A DNA stretch of 64,000 nucleotides from Mycobacterium sp. GA-0227b (GTDB lineage: Bacteria; Actinomycetota; Actinomycetes; Mycobacteriales; Mycobacteriaceae): contig NZ_LQIK01000004.1 in assembly GCF_001499855.1 (NCBI RefSeq), positions 149,815-213,814 of the forward strand, given 5' to 3'. This document shows positions 17,793-26,421 of the stretch, piece after piece. A model generated the notes under the pieces. It searched no databases and had not been told where the DNA came from. It saw only the letters and a program-made list of their open reading frames with translations. Made by a program: the position numbers and the translations under genes. Position 1 is the stretch's first letter. The number at the start of each line of letters is the position of its first letter.

Positions 17793-18047
17793 TCAGACTC
17801 CGCTGCGAGCCTTGGTGCGAGCGTTGCGCCGCTTCAGCGCGCGACGCTCGTCCTCGCTCATGCCACCCCACACGCCGGCGTCCTGCCCGGACTCCAATGC
17901 CCAGGTGAGGCACTCGGTGGTCACCGGGCACCGGTTACAGACGAGCTTCGCGTCAGCGATCTGAGCGAGCGCCGGGCCGCTGTTTCCCACGGGGAAGAAC
18001 AGCTCCGGATCTTCATCGCGACAGACCGCCTTGTGGCGCCAATCCAT
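17793..18047 (-). CDS. whiB1: Iron-sulfur transcription factor WhiB1
   Basis: An 84-residue nitric-oxide-responsive regulator, essential in M. tuberculosis, that binds SigA region 4 and DNA. Cluster ligands are Cys9, Cys37, Cys40 and Cys46; the GVWGG turn and the basic C-terminal ERRALKRRNARTKAR follow. ATG 18047 is supported by GAGGAG eight bases upstream. In the leader, GTGCGC (18080-18085) and GCGCAC (18092-18097) form an inverted repeat; whiB1 in M. tuberculosis is CRP-regulated, but this repeat is not a good CRP site. Confidence 0.97.
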   Translation of the reverse strand: MDWRHKAVCRDEDPELFFPVGNSGPALAQIADAKLVCNRCPVTTECLTWALESGQDAGVWGGMSEDERRALKRRNARTKARSGV

Positions 18048-18293
18048 AAGATCAAACTCCTCGTCAAGATATGTCCAGTGTGCGCAGCGCAGCGCACGGC
18101 TTTTTCTTCGGCTGTTTAACACGTGCACATTGAATGTTTCTGCAACGTTGCTTCGATGCTTTCACAGGCTGGACAGATGTCAATACTCGTGAGTTAACAA
18201 GTGCGCAATGTCACTAGCCGGGTGGCCTCGCATATCACCCACTCGCCTGTACTAGACTCGATCCAACTCCGTCTCGAATCCTACGTCGCGAAC

Positions 18294-19262
18294 CTATCGC
18301 CGCAGGTCAGAGGCTTTCTCCAGGGCAGGCGCGAGCACACCGAGCGCGTCCGGAACAGCGGTGAACCTCATCGAGTCCCGCAAGCCCACGTAATCACCGT
18401 CGATCTGGCAGGCCACCGGAGTCTCGCTGGTCACCTGCAACCAGGGCAGGTCATCGTCGCGGATGAGGTGTTTGGCCTCGATACGCGGTTTCTTCGCCAG
18501 CATCCGCCGCACCAACCCCAGGTTCGCCCACACGTTCATGCTGGTCGTGGCGAACACGCCCAGGCCGGTCTCGAACGTCGTGGTCGGATTCGTCCACACC
18601 GGTCTGGCGTTGGCGTAGGTCCATGGACTCGCGTTGGACACGAACGCGAAATGAACGGCGTCGACCGGTTCGCGGTCGGGGAGATGCAGCGTCAGCGACG
18701 GTTCCTTACGGGCGCTGGCCAGCATCTCCCGGATGGCGACGCGCACGTAGCGGTAGGCGGTGACCTTGCGGCCCTTCGCGCGCTGCGCCTCGACGGCAGC
18801 CACCACGTCGCCGTCGACCCCCATGCCCGCGGTGAACACCGCCCAGCGTTCACCGCAGTCCATCAACCCGATCCGCCGCCATTCCTTCCGGTGCCGGTAG
18901 CCCGACAACAGGTCGACCAGCTGATTGGTCGCCTCGATCGGGTCGGGGCTGATTCCCAGGGCGCGCGCGAACACGTTGGCGGAGCCACCGGGCACCACAC
19001 CGACCGCGGGGGCGGCGGCGCCGGGGCCGCCAACTTCGAGAACGCCGTTGACCACTTCGTTCACCGTGCCGTCGCCCCCATGCACGATCAGCACGTCGAC
19101 ACCGGCGCGCGCCGAGTCGCGGGCGATCTCGATGGCATGCCCGCGGTGATCGGTATGCGCGACGGTCAGCTTCACGCGGCTCTCCAGCGCGTGGGCCAGC
19201 AGGTCGCGTCCGGCCGGAGTCGTCGACGTGGCATTGGGGTTCACGATCAGCACGGCGCGCAC
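18294..19262 (-). CDS. Diacylglycerol/lipid kinase (Rv3218 family)
   Basis: A 322-residue DAGK-catalytic-domain protein that should phosphorylate diacylglycerol or a related lipid. Seen: IVNPNATS at the start, the nucleotide-binding VHGGDGTVNEVVNG at about residues 60-73, and VPGGSANVFARALG. The C-terminal half has QIDGDYV, the conserved late motif. Same order relative to whiB1 as in M. tuberculosis. The 246 bases between it and the whiB1 start hold an AT-richer promoter region with a minus-strand TTGACA at 18183-18178 but no clear -10. Confidence 0.92.
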   Translation of the reverse strand: MRAVLIVNPNATSTTPAGRDLLAHALESRVKLTVAHTDHRGHAIEIARDSARAGVDVLIVHGGDGTVNEVVNGVLEVGGPGAAAPAVGVVPGGSANVFARALGISPDPIEATNQLVDLLSGYRHRKEWRRIGLMDCGERWAVFTAGMGVDGDVVAAVEAQRAKGRKVTAYRYVRVAIREMLASARKEPSLTLHLPDREPVDAVHFAFVSNASPWTYANARPVWTNPTTTFETGLGVFATTSMNVWANLGLVRRMLAKKPRIEAKHLIRDDDLPWLQVTSETPVACQIDGDYVGLRDSMRFTAVPDALGVLAPALEKASDLRR

Positions 19263-19312
19263 GGAGTCCGAGCCTACTGAACGGGCCCGCGTGACCCTCT
19301 ACGCTCGACGAC

Positions 19313-19741
19313 GTGATCGTTCCCTCACCGACGACCGTGCGGCAGGCCGCTGTTCTCGTGGCCGCCGAGGGCGTCGTCGCGCTGGCGGCAGCTTTGGTCT
19401 ACGTCGTGAGCGGGTTCGGCGAGGCCGAGGAATCGGGGCTGAACAAGTACGGCACCGCGCTGTGGTTCGCGATCATGGGCTCGGCGGTGCTGGCCGCGTC
19501 CTGGGCGTTATGGACCGGCAGGCGGTGGGGCCGCGGCATCGCGGTGTTCGCGCAACTGCTGCTGCTGCCCGTGGTCTGGTACATGGGCGTGGGGTCGCAC
19601 CAGTGGATCTACGCCGTTGCCCTCGGCGCGGTGGCGGTGCTGACGCTTGCTCTGCTGTTCAGCCCCTCGGCGCTGCAGTGGGTGAGCGCTCATGGCGACT
19701 CGGCGGCCAGCGCCGACAGGTCGGGCCCCGAGACCCGGTAG
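19313..19741 (+). CDS. Four-helix integral membrane protein (Rv3217c family)
   Basis: A 142-residue protein with four hydrophobic segments (AAVLVAAEGVVALAAALVYVV, ALWFAIMGSAVLAASWALW, GIAVFAQLLLLPVVWYMGV, IYAVALGAVAVLTLALLF). The hydrophilic C-terminal tail overlaps the opposite-strand GNAT gene by 52 bases. GTG start. No catalytic motif; role unknown. Confidence 0.88.
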   Translation: MIVPSPTTVRQAAVLVAAEGVVALAAALVYVVSGFGEAEESGLNKYGTALWFAIMGSAVLAASWALWTGRRWGRGIAVFAQLLLLPVVWYMGVGSHQWIYAVALGAVAVLTLALLFSPSALQWVSAHGDSAASADRSGPETR

Positions 19742-20175
19742 GTGATCCAGTCGGTCTGCGGCTTGCCGCCGACGGTGTCGTAGAGCGCGATCGCGTTGAC
19801 GTTCCAGTCGAGCACCGCCCACGACAGCCGGCTGTATCCATGTTCGACGCATTCGCGGGCCAGGGTGGCCAGCAACTTGCGGGCCAGCCCGCGCCGTCGG
19901 AACTGCGGGCGCACGTACAGGTCTTCGAGGTAGATGCCCTCGACGCCGTCCCACGTGGAGAAGCTGCGGAACCACAGCGCGCTCGCGGCGGCCTGCCCGT
20001 CGACTTCGGCGATGTGGCCCTGCACCGTCGCCGGCTCGGTGAAAAGCGCTCGGCGCAACTGGTTTTCGGTGACGGTGCATTCGAGGGCCGCATGTTCGAA
20101 ATCCGCGAGCTCGTGGATCATCGCGGTCAACTCGGGCTCGTCGCCCCGCCGCACCCGCCGGATCAGCTCGGTCAC
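19690..20175 (-). CDS. GNAT-family N-acetyltransferase (Rv3216 family)
   Basis: A 161-residue acetyl-CoA-dependent acetyltransferase. The CoA-binding motif A is clear: LYVRPQFRRRGLARKLLATLA, preceded by GIYLED and followed by the motif B segment NVNAIALYDTVGG. The N-terminal HELADFEHAALE helix pair fits diamine-acetyltransferase-like members. Its start overlaps the entC stop by four bases, so it is translated from the entC transcript. Substrate unknown. Confidence 0.92.
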   Translation of the reverse strand: MTELIRRVRRGDEPELTAMIHELADFEHAALECTVTENQLRRALFTEPATVQGHIAEVDGQAAASALWFRSFSTWDGVEGIYLEDLYVRPQFRRRGLARKLLATLARECVEHGYSRLSWAVLDWNVNAIALYDTVGGKPQTDWITYRVSGPDLSALAAESP

Positions 20176-21266
20176 GGTTCGACGCCCAGAGCGGTGAGGA
20201 TGGTATTGAATTTCGTTGTGGTTTCGTCGAGTTCGTCGTCGGGATCGGACTCGGCGACAATGCCGCCACCGGAATACGCTTCTGCGGTGCGGCGATCCGC
20301 CGACAGCTGCGCGCAGCGGATCGACACCACCCAGCGGCCGTCACCGCGCTGATCGCACCAGCCGACGGCGCCGGCGTAGAAGCCGCGGTCCCCCTCCAGC
20401 TCGCCGATCAAGTCGGCCGCATCGGCCGTGGGCACACCGCCGACCGCGGGGGTCGGGTGCAGAGCGATTGCCAAATCCAATGCGGTAGTGGACTTTTCGC
20501 GGAGCTTGCCGGTGATGCGGGTGGCCAGATGCCACACCGCGTCGGTCTTGCGCAGTGCCGGCTCGGCTGCGACGTCGAGATCGGCGCACAGCGGGTCGAG
20601 CACGTCGCGGATCGTGTCGACCACCAGCTGGTGTTCGTGGCGGTTCTTCGCCGATGCGGCCAGCGCCGCGCCGTTCGCCTCGTCGGTGTCCGGATCCGGG
20701 GAGCGGGGCGCCGATCCCGCGAACGGTGCGCAAACCACGTCATCGCCGCGGCGGGCCACCAGTAGTTCCGGGCTCACACCGACCAGCACCGCCCCCGAGT
20801 AACCGCCGCCCGCGGCGGTCAGATCGGCGAGGTAGCCGTTGGCGGCAGGGTCCGCGCTGACCAGGCGGTGCAGGACGGTGCGCGCATCCAGCGGGCCGCC
20901 GGCGGCCAACCGCAGCGCACGGGCCAGCACGACCTTGTGCAGCCCGCTCGACGGGTTGTTCAGCCGGTCCACCGCCGCCGCGACCCGCGAGCGATGTTCG
21001 TCCGGATCAGGCAGCGTCTCGGCGATGCGCACGTCGGGCAGCGGCCGAAGCGGCCACTCCGGCAACGCGTCGAGGAACTGAACATTCTGCGGCCGGATCA
21101 GGGCGGCCGGTTTGGTCATGTCGAAAGGCAACGCGCCCACGATGATCGGAGCACTGTGCGACGCAAGCGCCGCGCGCGCTTCGGCCACTTTCGGGAATGC
21201 GGTGTGCACCCCCTCCGCGACGACGGCGCCGCGGGAGGCCAGGACGAAGGACGGCTCGCGAGTCAC
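20172..21266 (-). CDS. entC: Isochorismate synthase EntC
   Basis: Converts chorismate to isochorismate, feeding menaquinone or siderophore routes. A 364-residue chorismate-binding enzyme: LHKVVLARAL, the conserved AVLVGVSPELLVAR, FAGSAPRSP, ALHPTPAVGGVP, and the signature GDRGFYAGAVGW, ending with the metal-binding YSGGGIVAESDPDDELDET region. Order and length match Rv3215. It overlaps gpm2 upstream and the GNAT gene downstream by ATGA, forming a tight three-gene operon. Confidence 0.95.
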   Translation of the reverse strand: MTREPSFVLASRGAVVAEGVHTAFPKVAEARAALASHSAPIIVGALPFDMTKPAALIRPQNVQFLDALPEWPLRPLPDVRIAETLPDPDEHRSRVAAAVDRLNNPSSGLHKVVLARALRLAAGGPLDARTVLHRLVSADPAANGYLADLTAAGGGYSGAVLVGVSPELLVARRGDDVVCAPFAGSAPRSPDPDTDEANGAALAASAKNRHEHQLVVDTIRDVLDPLCADLDVAAEPALRKTDAVWHLATRITGKLREKSTTALDLAIALHPTPAVGGVPTADAADLIGELEGDRGFYAGAVGWCDQRGDGRWVVSIRCAQLSADRRTAEAYSGGGIVAESDPDDELDETTTKFNTILTALGVEP

Positions 21267-21874
21267 CGCGGTTTACACGGATCCCGGTGGCCGGTCAGCC
21301 CCTGCGCGATGATCTGGCGGATCGCGTGCTCGAAGCCGAGCACCGCGACGGAGGCCGCCGCCATCGCGAACCGGATGCCCTCGGCGACCGGCATCTCCAC
21401 CCACCGCGCGATCACCGAGCGGGAAAAGTGCCCATGCCCGACGAACACCACGTCGCGGGACTCCATGTGCGTCAGCGCCAACTCGACGGCGCGGTCCGCG
21501 CGCTGTGTGACCTCAGCGACGCTCTCGCCGCCGTCGGCGCCGTGCGTCCAGATCAGCCAGTCGGGAACGGTCTGACGGATCTGCGGCGTCGTCAGCCCCT
21601 CGTAGCGGCCGTAGTCCCATTCCTGCAGGAGCGGGGACACCTCGTCGACGGTCAGCCCGGCCAGTTCGGCGGTGTCCGCGGCACGCCGCATCGGGCTGCT
21701 GAGCACCAGCGGGTTGTCGAGTTCGAGTCCGGCCAGCGCTTCGGCCGCGAGTTTGGCGCGCACGCGGCCGGTTTCCGTGAGCTCCAGATCGGTGCGGCCG
21801 GTGTGTCGACCGCTCTTCGACCACTCCGTCTCGCCGTGACGAAGCAGTACCAGACGGTGCTGCAGGAGGCCCAC
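21263..21874 (-). CDS. gpm2: Phosphoglycerate-mutase-family phosphatase Gpm2
   Basis: Histidine phosphatase family. The catalytic LLRHGETEW box opens the protein and the second His is in VGHGHFSRSV. Rv3214 was first called a mutase, but its characterised activity is acid phosphatase, so the same is likely here. GTG 21874 gives 203 residues, the exact length of Rv3214; an upstream ATG at 21922 would extend it into the parA-like promoter. First gene of the gpm2-entC-GNAT operon. Confidence 0.92.
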   Translation of the reverse strand: MGLLQHRLVLLRHGETEWSKSGRHTGRTDLELTETGRVRAKLAAEALAGLELDNPLVLSSPMRRAADTAELAGLTVDEVSPLLQEWDYGRYEGLTTPQIRQTVPDWLIWTHGADGGESVAEVTQRADRAVELALTHMESRDVVFVGHGHFSRSVIARWVEMPVAEGIRFAMAAASVAVLGFEHAIRQIIAQGLTGHRDPCKPR

Positions 21875-21924
21875 GCTGACTGATTCTGCCGCACGGCCCG
21901 TCGCGGCGTACCTGCCGTGCAACG

Positions 21925-22731
21925 ATGAGCATCGTGACTCGAGTACTTGCGGTCGCCAATCAAAAGGGTGGGGTAGCCAAGACGACGACGGTGGCGTCGT
22001 TGGGCGCGGCGATGGTGGAGAAGGGTCTGCGGGTGCTCATCGTCGACCTCGACCCGCAAGGCTGTTTGACGTTTTCGCTGGGGCAGGATCCCGACAAGCT
22101 GCCGGTGTCGATCCACGAGGTGCTGCTCGGCGAGGTCGAACCCGACGCCGCGCTGCTCGACACCCCCGAGGGGATGACGCTGCTGCCGGCCAACATCGAC
22201 CTCGCGGGTGCCGAGGCGATGCTGCTGATGCGCGCTGGTCGCGAGTATGCGCTCAAGCGGGCGCTGGCCAAGCTCTCCGATGCCGGCTACGACGTGGTGA
22301 TCGTCGACTGCCCGCCCTCCCTGGGCGTGCTCACCCTCAACGGCTTGACCGCCGCCGACGACGTGATTGTGCCGCTGCAGTGTGAGACGTTGGCGCACCG
22401 CGGCGTCGGCCAGTTCCTGCGCACCATCGCCGATGTCCAGGCGATCACGAACGCCGAGCTGAACCTGCTGGGGGCGTTGCCGACGCTGTACGACTCGCGC
22501 ACGACGCACAGCCGCGACGTGCTGCTCGACGTCGCCGACCGATACGACCTGCCGGTGCTGGCGCCGCCGATTCCGCGCACCGTCCGGTTCGCCGAGGCCA
22601 GCGCCTCGGGCGCGTCGGTGCTGGCCAGTCGGAAGAACAAGGGCGCGCATGCCTATCGGGAATTGGCCGAGGCGCTGCTCAAGCATTGGCGGAAGGGCAA
22701 GCCGATGCCGACGTTCGCCCCGGAAATCTAG
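21925..22731 (+). CDS. ParA/Soj-family ATPase (Rv3213c)
   Basis: A 268-residue MinD/ParA-type ATPase. The deviant Walker A is NQKGGVAKTT with the signature Lys, followed by VDLDPQG and the Walker B-like VIVDCPPSLG. No parB or parS was seen beside it, so it is an orphan ParA that may position cargo other than the chromosome origin. It is divergent from gpm2, with 50 bases between starts. Confidence 0.93.
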   Translation: MSIVTRVLAVANQKGGVAKTTTVASLGAAMVEKGLRVLIVDLDPQGCLTFSLGQDPDKLPVSIHEVLLGEVEPDAALLDTPEGMTLLPANIDLAGAEAMLLMRAGREYALKRALAKLSDAGYDVVIVDCPPSLGVLTLNGLTAADDVIVPLQCETLAHRGVGQFLRTIADVQAITNAELNLLGALPTLYDSRTTHSRDVLLDVADRYDLPVLAPPIPRTVRFAEASASGASVLASRKNKGAHAYRELAEALLKHWRKGKPMPTFAPEI

Positions 22732-22732
22732 G

Positions 22733-22783
22733 AATTTCGGTGTCGTCCGTCGCGCTCACCGCAACCAACTACACCCAAATCAC
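22733..22783. repeat. Intergenic palindromic repeat, copy 1
   Basis: TTTCGGTGT near the left end and ACACCCAAATC at 22771-22781 form an imperfect hairpin around CAACTACACC. A second, closely similar copy lies at 47499-47548, with the same CCAACTACACCC right arm. Here it separates convergent genes, so a bidirectional terminator role fits. Confidence 0.6.
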
Positions 22784-22786
22784 GTC

Positions 22787-23998
22787 TCAGCCGAGCGCCA
22801 CCAGCTGATCGCCGCGCTGCTCGAGCAGCGTCGAGCCCGCCACCGCGGGCACCACCGGGGCCGAACCGGGCGGCCGGGCCACCGGAATGTGGCGTTCGCC
22901 GCGACCGGTCTCGGGATCGAACACGTCGTAGCCGCCCGTGACGGGCACCAGCAACCGGCCCGCCATGATCGTCGCCGGCCCCACCGGCACGTTTCCGCCC
23001 ACCGGCGCGACGGTGTACTTGTAGCGAAGCCCGTTGGCGGAGAAGACCATTACGCTGTCGCCGGTCCACCAGGTGATCAGGTCGCCCGCACGCGACATCG
23101 TGGCCTGCGGCGACGGCGGGCGGGCCACCTCCGTGCTGGCGATCGTCGCGCCCGTCTCGTCGACGATGTTCACCGTGGGTTTGGGTGTGGGCACGTAGAC
23201 GGCGGTGGTGGTGTCGGCGACCGCCACCACCCGCGCGCCGGAATCCTTCGGCACGCCGGGCTGCGGCACGTACTTCAACTCGGGGGTGTCCTCCTCTTCA
23301 GAGGGCCGCAGCAGCGTGAGGCGCAGATCGGGCTGCCGTGGGCACGCCTCGAGCACCGACACCGCGCTGGAACTGGCCTGCGCCGACACCAACCGGCACA
23401 GCGGAGCCGTCGGGGTGTCCGGTTTGATGCGGGCGTCGAGGGCGCCGTAACTGATCATCCGGACCATGTCGGAGCGCCACAGCTCGAGTCGGTTCTCGCC
23501 CGCCGAGAGCACGGTGGTGCCGTCCGACGTCAACGTCACCTCGTCATCGGCATACGAGGTCCGCGCCGGCCCCCGCGTGCCGGTCTTGGCGTCGATGGTG
23601 CTGACTTGGCCGCATCCGCGCACGTCGGGATATACGGCCACCGCGTACTGATAGACGTAGCTGACCCCGCACAGGTCGAGGTCACGCGAATAGCTCCACA
23701 GCGTGTCGCCCGTCGCGGGATCGCGGCCCTCGACGGTGCTGCCGTCGCCGGTCACCACGGCGCCGCCGACGACGAGCGGCCTCGTCGTGCGCCCGCTGGG
23801 TGCGGTCCACAACTGGCGCACGGTCTGCGGAACCGCCTTGGCCGGGGTCAGCGGCTGAACCGGGACCGCGGCGGGCCTGCTGATCGTTGCCCGTGCGTCA
23901 CTGGTCCACCAGACCAAGCCGGCCGTCACCGCGACCACGACGCCAATCGCCAGAGCCACCAGCACGTCGGTTCGGGTGCGACGTTCGGGTTTGACCAT
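22787..23998 (-). CDS. Membrane-anchored beta-propeller-like protein (Rv3212 family)
   Basis: A 403-residue protein with one N-terminal membrane anchor (VLVALAIGVVVAVTAGLVWW), so the bulk is outside the membrane. The rest shows repeated beta-strand units such as GDTLWSYSRDLDLCG and DLITWWTGDSVMVFSANG, in the style of PQQ/WD-type propellers, with several Cys. No catalytic residues recognised. The gene lies 18 bases after rhlE on the same strand and is probably cotranscribed. Confidence 0.82.
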   Translation of the reverse strand: MVKPERRTRTDVLVALAIGVVVAVTAGLVWWTSDARATISRPAAVPVQPLTPAKAVPQTVRQLWTAPSGRTTRPLVVGGAVVTGDGSTVEGRDPATGDTLWSYSRDLDLCGVSYVYQYAVAVYPDVRGCGQVSTIDAKTGTRGPARTSYADDEVTLTSDGTTVLSAGENRLELWRSDMVRMISYGALDARIKPDTPTAPLCRLVSAQASSSAVSVLEACPRQPDLRLTLLRPSEEEDTPELKYVPQPGVPKDSGARVVAVADTTTAVYVPTPKPTVNIVDETGATIASTEVARPPSPQATMSRAGDLITWWTGDSVMVFSANGLRYKYTVAPVGGNVPVGPATIMAGRLLVPVTGGYDVFDPETGRGERHIPVARPPGSAPVVPAVAGSTLLEQRGDQLVALG

Positions 23999-24016
23999 CG
24001 CGCGGCCGGGGCCTCG

Positions 24017-25477
24017 CTAGCCGGCGCTGGCCGGGGCCTTGCGCGGCCGACGGCGGCGCCTGCGCTTGGCCGGGCCCGCGTCGCCGGAACCCTCAGCGGC
24101 GTCGCTGGACTCCTGCTCGGGCGACGTGGACGCCTCGGGATGGCCGCTGGCCGGCTTGCCTCCGCGCGTGCGGCGGCGGGTGCGGTTGCGGGTGCGCGCG
24201 GGGCGGTCGGCCGACTTCTCCGCCGGCGCGCGCCTGCTCTGCACCTTGACGGGTTCGCCGACGGTGCCGGTGGCCTCGGCGGGGATGCCCAGCTCGCTGT
24301 AGAGATGCGGCGAGCTGGAGTACGTCTCGGCGGGATCGGGGCAGCTGAGGTTCAGCGCCTTGTCGATCATCGTCCAGCGGGCCAGTTCGTCCCAGTCCAC
24401 CAAGGTCACGGCGACGCCGGTCTTACCCGCGCGCCCGGTGCGGCCGATGCGGTGCACGTAAGCCTGCTCGTCCTCGGGGATCTGGTAGTTGATCACGTGG
24501 GTGACGTCGTCGATGTCGATGCCGCGGGCGGCGACGTCGGTGGCGACGAGCACGTCGATCTCGCCGGTGCGGAACGCCTTGAGCGCCTTCTCGCGCGCGC
24601 CCTGACCGAGGTCACCGTGCACGGCGCCGACCTTGAACCCACGCTCGGCGAGTTCGTCGGACACTTTCTGGGCGGTGCGCTTGGTGCGGGTGAAGATCAT
24701 CGTGGCGCCGCGGCCCTCGGCCTGCAGGATGCGGGCGACCATCTCCACCTTGTCCAGCGCGTGCGCCCGGTAGGCGAACTGCTCGGTGGTGTCGTGGGTG
24801 GCCGCCGAATGCGGGGCCTCGGCCCTGATGTGCGTCGGCTGGTTCATGAAGGTGCGGGCCAGCGTGATGATCGGGTCCGGCATCGTGGCCGAGAACAGCA
24901 TCGACTGCCTGTTGTCGGGAATCTGGCGCAGAATCCGCTCGATGTCGGGCAGGAAGCCGAGGTCGAGCATTTCGTCGGCCTCGTCGAGCACCAGCATGGA
25001 CAGTCCGCCCAATTTCAGGTGCCCCTGCTGGGCCAGGTCGAGCAGGCGCCCGGGCGTGCCGACGACGACGTCGACTCCCTTTTGCAGCGCCTCGATCTGT
25101 CCCTCGTAAGGCCGTCCACCGTAAATCGAGGTGACCGACAGCTTGCGGTCGCCGACCGTGAGGTACTTGCCCGCGGCCGCCAGGTCGCCGTACACCTGCA
25201 GACACAGCTCGCGAGTCGGCACGACCACCAGCGCCCGCGGGACGCCGGTCAGCGGGCGGTCGGCGTCGGTGGTGATCCGCTGCAGCAGCGGCACACCGAA
25301 GGCCAGCGTCTTGCCCATGCCGGTGCGGGCCTGGCCGATCAGGTCGTCGCCGGCCAGCGCCATCGGCATGGTCAGCTCTTGAATGGCAAATGGATGTTGC
25401 TTGCCGTCCTCGGCGAGTGCACGCACGATTTCGTCGCGGACTCCGAGTTCAGCAAATGTGGGGTTGAGATGCGTCAT
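24017..25477 (-). CDS. rhlE: DEAD-box RNA helicase RhlE
   Basis: A 486-residue ATP-dependent RNA helicase involved in RNA decay and ribosome work. Motifs in order: Q motif PFAIQELTMP, Walker A ARTGMGKT, PTRELC, GTPGR, DEAD as VLDEADEML, SAT, and in domain 2 ARGIDIDDV and HRIGRTGRAG. The C-terminal 90 residues are basic and disordered (RNRTRRRTRGG, KRRRRRRPRK), giving RNA binding. A leader of about 165 bases precedes the ATG. Confidence 0.96.
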   Translation of the reverse strand: MTHLNPTFAELGVRDEIVRALAEDGKQHPFAIQELTMPMALAGDDLIGQARTGMGKTLAFGVPLLQRITTDADRPLTGVPRALVVVPTRELCLQVYGDLAAAGKYLTVGDRKLSVTSIYGGRPYEGQIEALQKGVDVVVGTPGRLLDLAQQGHLKLGGLSMLVLDEADEMLDLGFLPDIERILRQIPDNRQSMLFSATMPDPIITLARTFMNQPTHIRAEAPHSAATHDTTEQFAYRAHALDKVEMVARILQAEGRGATMIFTRTKRTAQKVSDELAERGFKVGAVHGDLGQGAREKALKAFRTGEIDVLVATDVAARGIDIDDVTHVINYQIPEDEQAYVHRIGRTGRAGKTGVAVTLVDWDELARWTMIDKALNLSCPDPAETYSSSPHLYSELGIPAEATGTVGEPVKVQSRRAPAEKSADRPARTRNRTRRRTRGGKPASGHPEASTSPEQESSDAAEGSGDAGPAKRRRRRRPRKAPASAG

Positions 25478-25650
25478 ACGCGAAAAGAGGCCTTTCGATT
25501 GTCATCCTCATGGGCTTCCACGCGCGCACGAGTTCGACAAAAGTTATGGCCAGTGAAGACCAGAGCCCTGCGCTGAGGTAGGCGGGCCCACTGCGTGCAC
25601 GCACATTTCTTGGGTGGCGGCGAGTTTCGTCAGTGCCGCTGCCCGAAACC

Positions 25651-25656
25651 ATCATA
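25651..25656 (-). promoter_or_regulatory. Probable -10 element of rhlE, giving a long leader
   Basis: On the minus strand a strong TATGAT hexamer lies here, about 175 bases before the rhlE ATG. No good -35 is seen 17 bases upstream. If used, rhlE mRNA has a leader of about 165 bases, common for DEAD-box helicases that are controlled post-transcriptionally. Confidence 0.45.
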
Positions 25657-25709
25657 CCTGGTGATGTTCGCTCGACTGGCCAGGCGCGGTGACGTTTAGA
25701 GTTGGGCCC

Positions 25710-26405
25710 ATGAACTCGACGCCACCGGCACCCGGGCAAACCGACTCGGCGACGTCAGGTGTGTCGGCCGAGCATCCCGGCGTCAACGAACTTTTCGCGC
25801 TGCTGGCCTACGGCGAGGTGGCGGCGTTCTACCGGCTCACCGACGAGGCGCGCATGGCGCCGAACCTGCGCGGCCGCATCAACATGGCCAGCATGGCGGC
25901 TGCCGAGATGAACCACTACGAGGTGCTGCGCGACGCGCTCGAGCGCCGGGGGGTGGAGGTCGTGCCGGCGATGACGAAATATGCGTCGGCCCTTGAGAAT
26001 TACCACCGGCTGACCACTCCGAGCACCTGGCTCGAGGCGTTGGTCAAGACCTATGTCGGCGATGCCCTCGCCGCGGACTTCTACCTCGAGATCGCCGACT
26101 CCATGCCCGACGACGTCGCCGACGTGGTGCGCGCGGTGCTGTCGGAGACCGGCCACTCACAGTTCGTCGTCGCCGAGGTGCGGGCGGCGGTGACGGCCAG
26201 CGAGAAGCAGCGGCACCGGCTCGCGCTGTGGTCGCGTCGACTGCTCGGTGAGGCGATCACCCAGGCGCAGTTCGTGTTGGCCGATCACGACGAGCTGGTC
26301 GATCTGGTGATGGCCAGCGGCGAAGGGCTGACGCAGCTGACCGAGTTCTTCGACCGGCTGCAGCGCACACACACCTCCCGCATGCAGGAGCTGGGGCTGG
26401 CCTGA
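25710..26405 (+). CDS. Ferritin-like fold protein (MiaE-like, Rv3210c)
   Basis: A 231-residue four-helix protein. Metal-ligand-type residues appear as AAAEMNHYEVL and SETGHSQFVV, two ExxH pairs typical of ferritin-like diiron proteins, plus LLAYGEVAAFYRL at the first helix. Related proteins are tRNA hydroxylases of the MiaE type, but that activity is not shown for this family. ATG 25710 is used; an upstream ATG at 25689 is possible. Divergent from rhlE. Confidence 0.85.
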   Translation: MNSTPPAPGQTDSATSGVSAEHPGVNELFALLAYGEVAAFYRLTDEARMAPNLRGRINMASMAAAEMNHYEVLRDALERRGVEVVPAMTKYASALENYHRLTTPSTWLEALVKTYVGDALAADFYLEIADSMPDDVADVVRAVLSETGHSQFVVAEVRAAVTASEKQRHRLALWSRRLLGEAITQAQFVLADHDELVDLVMASGEGLTQLTEFFDRLQRTHTSRMQELGLA

Positions 26406-26421
26406 AACCCGCCTGAGCGCG

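Noticed and set aside
18080..18097. GTGCGC/GCGCAC inverted repeat in the whiB1 leader as a CRP site
   Set aside because: Does not contain the TGTGA/TCACA core, so it is only noted with the gene.
22649..25576. A 975-codon open frame on the plus strand opposite the Rv3212-like gene and rhlE
   Set aside because: It runs antisense to two well-recognised genes; its product is rich in Arg, His, Gly and Ala with no domain, the usual shadow in high-GC DNA.
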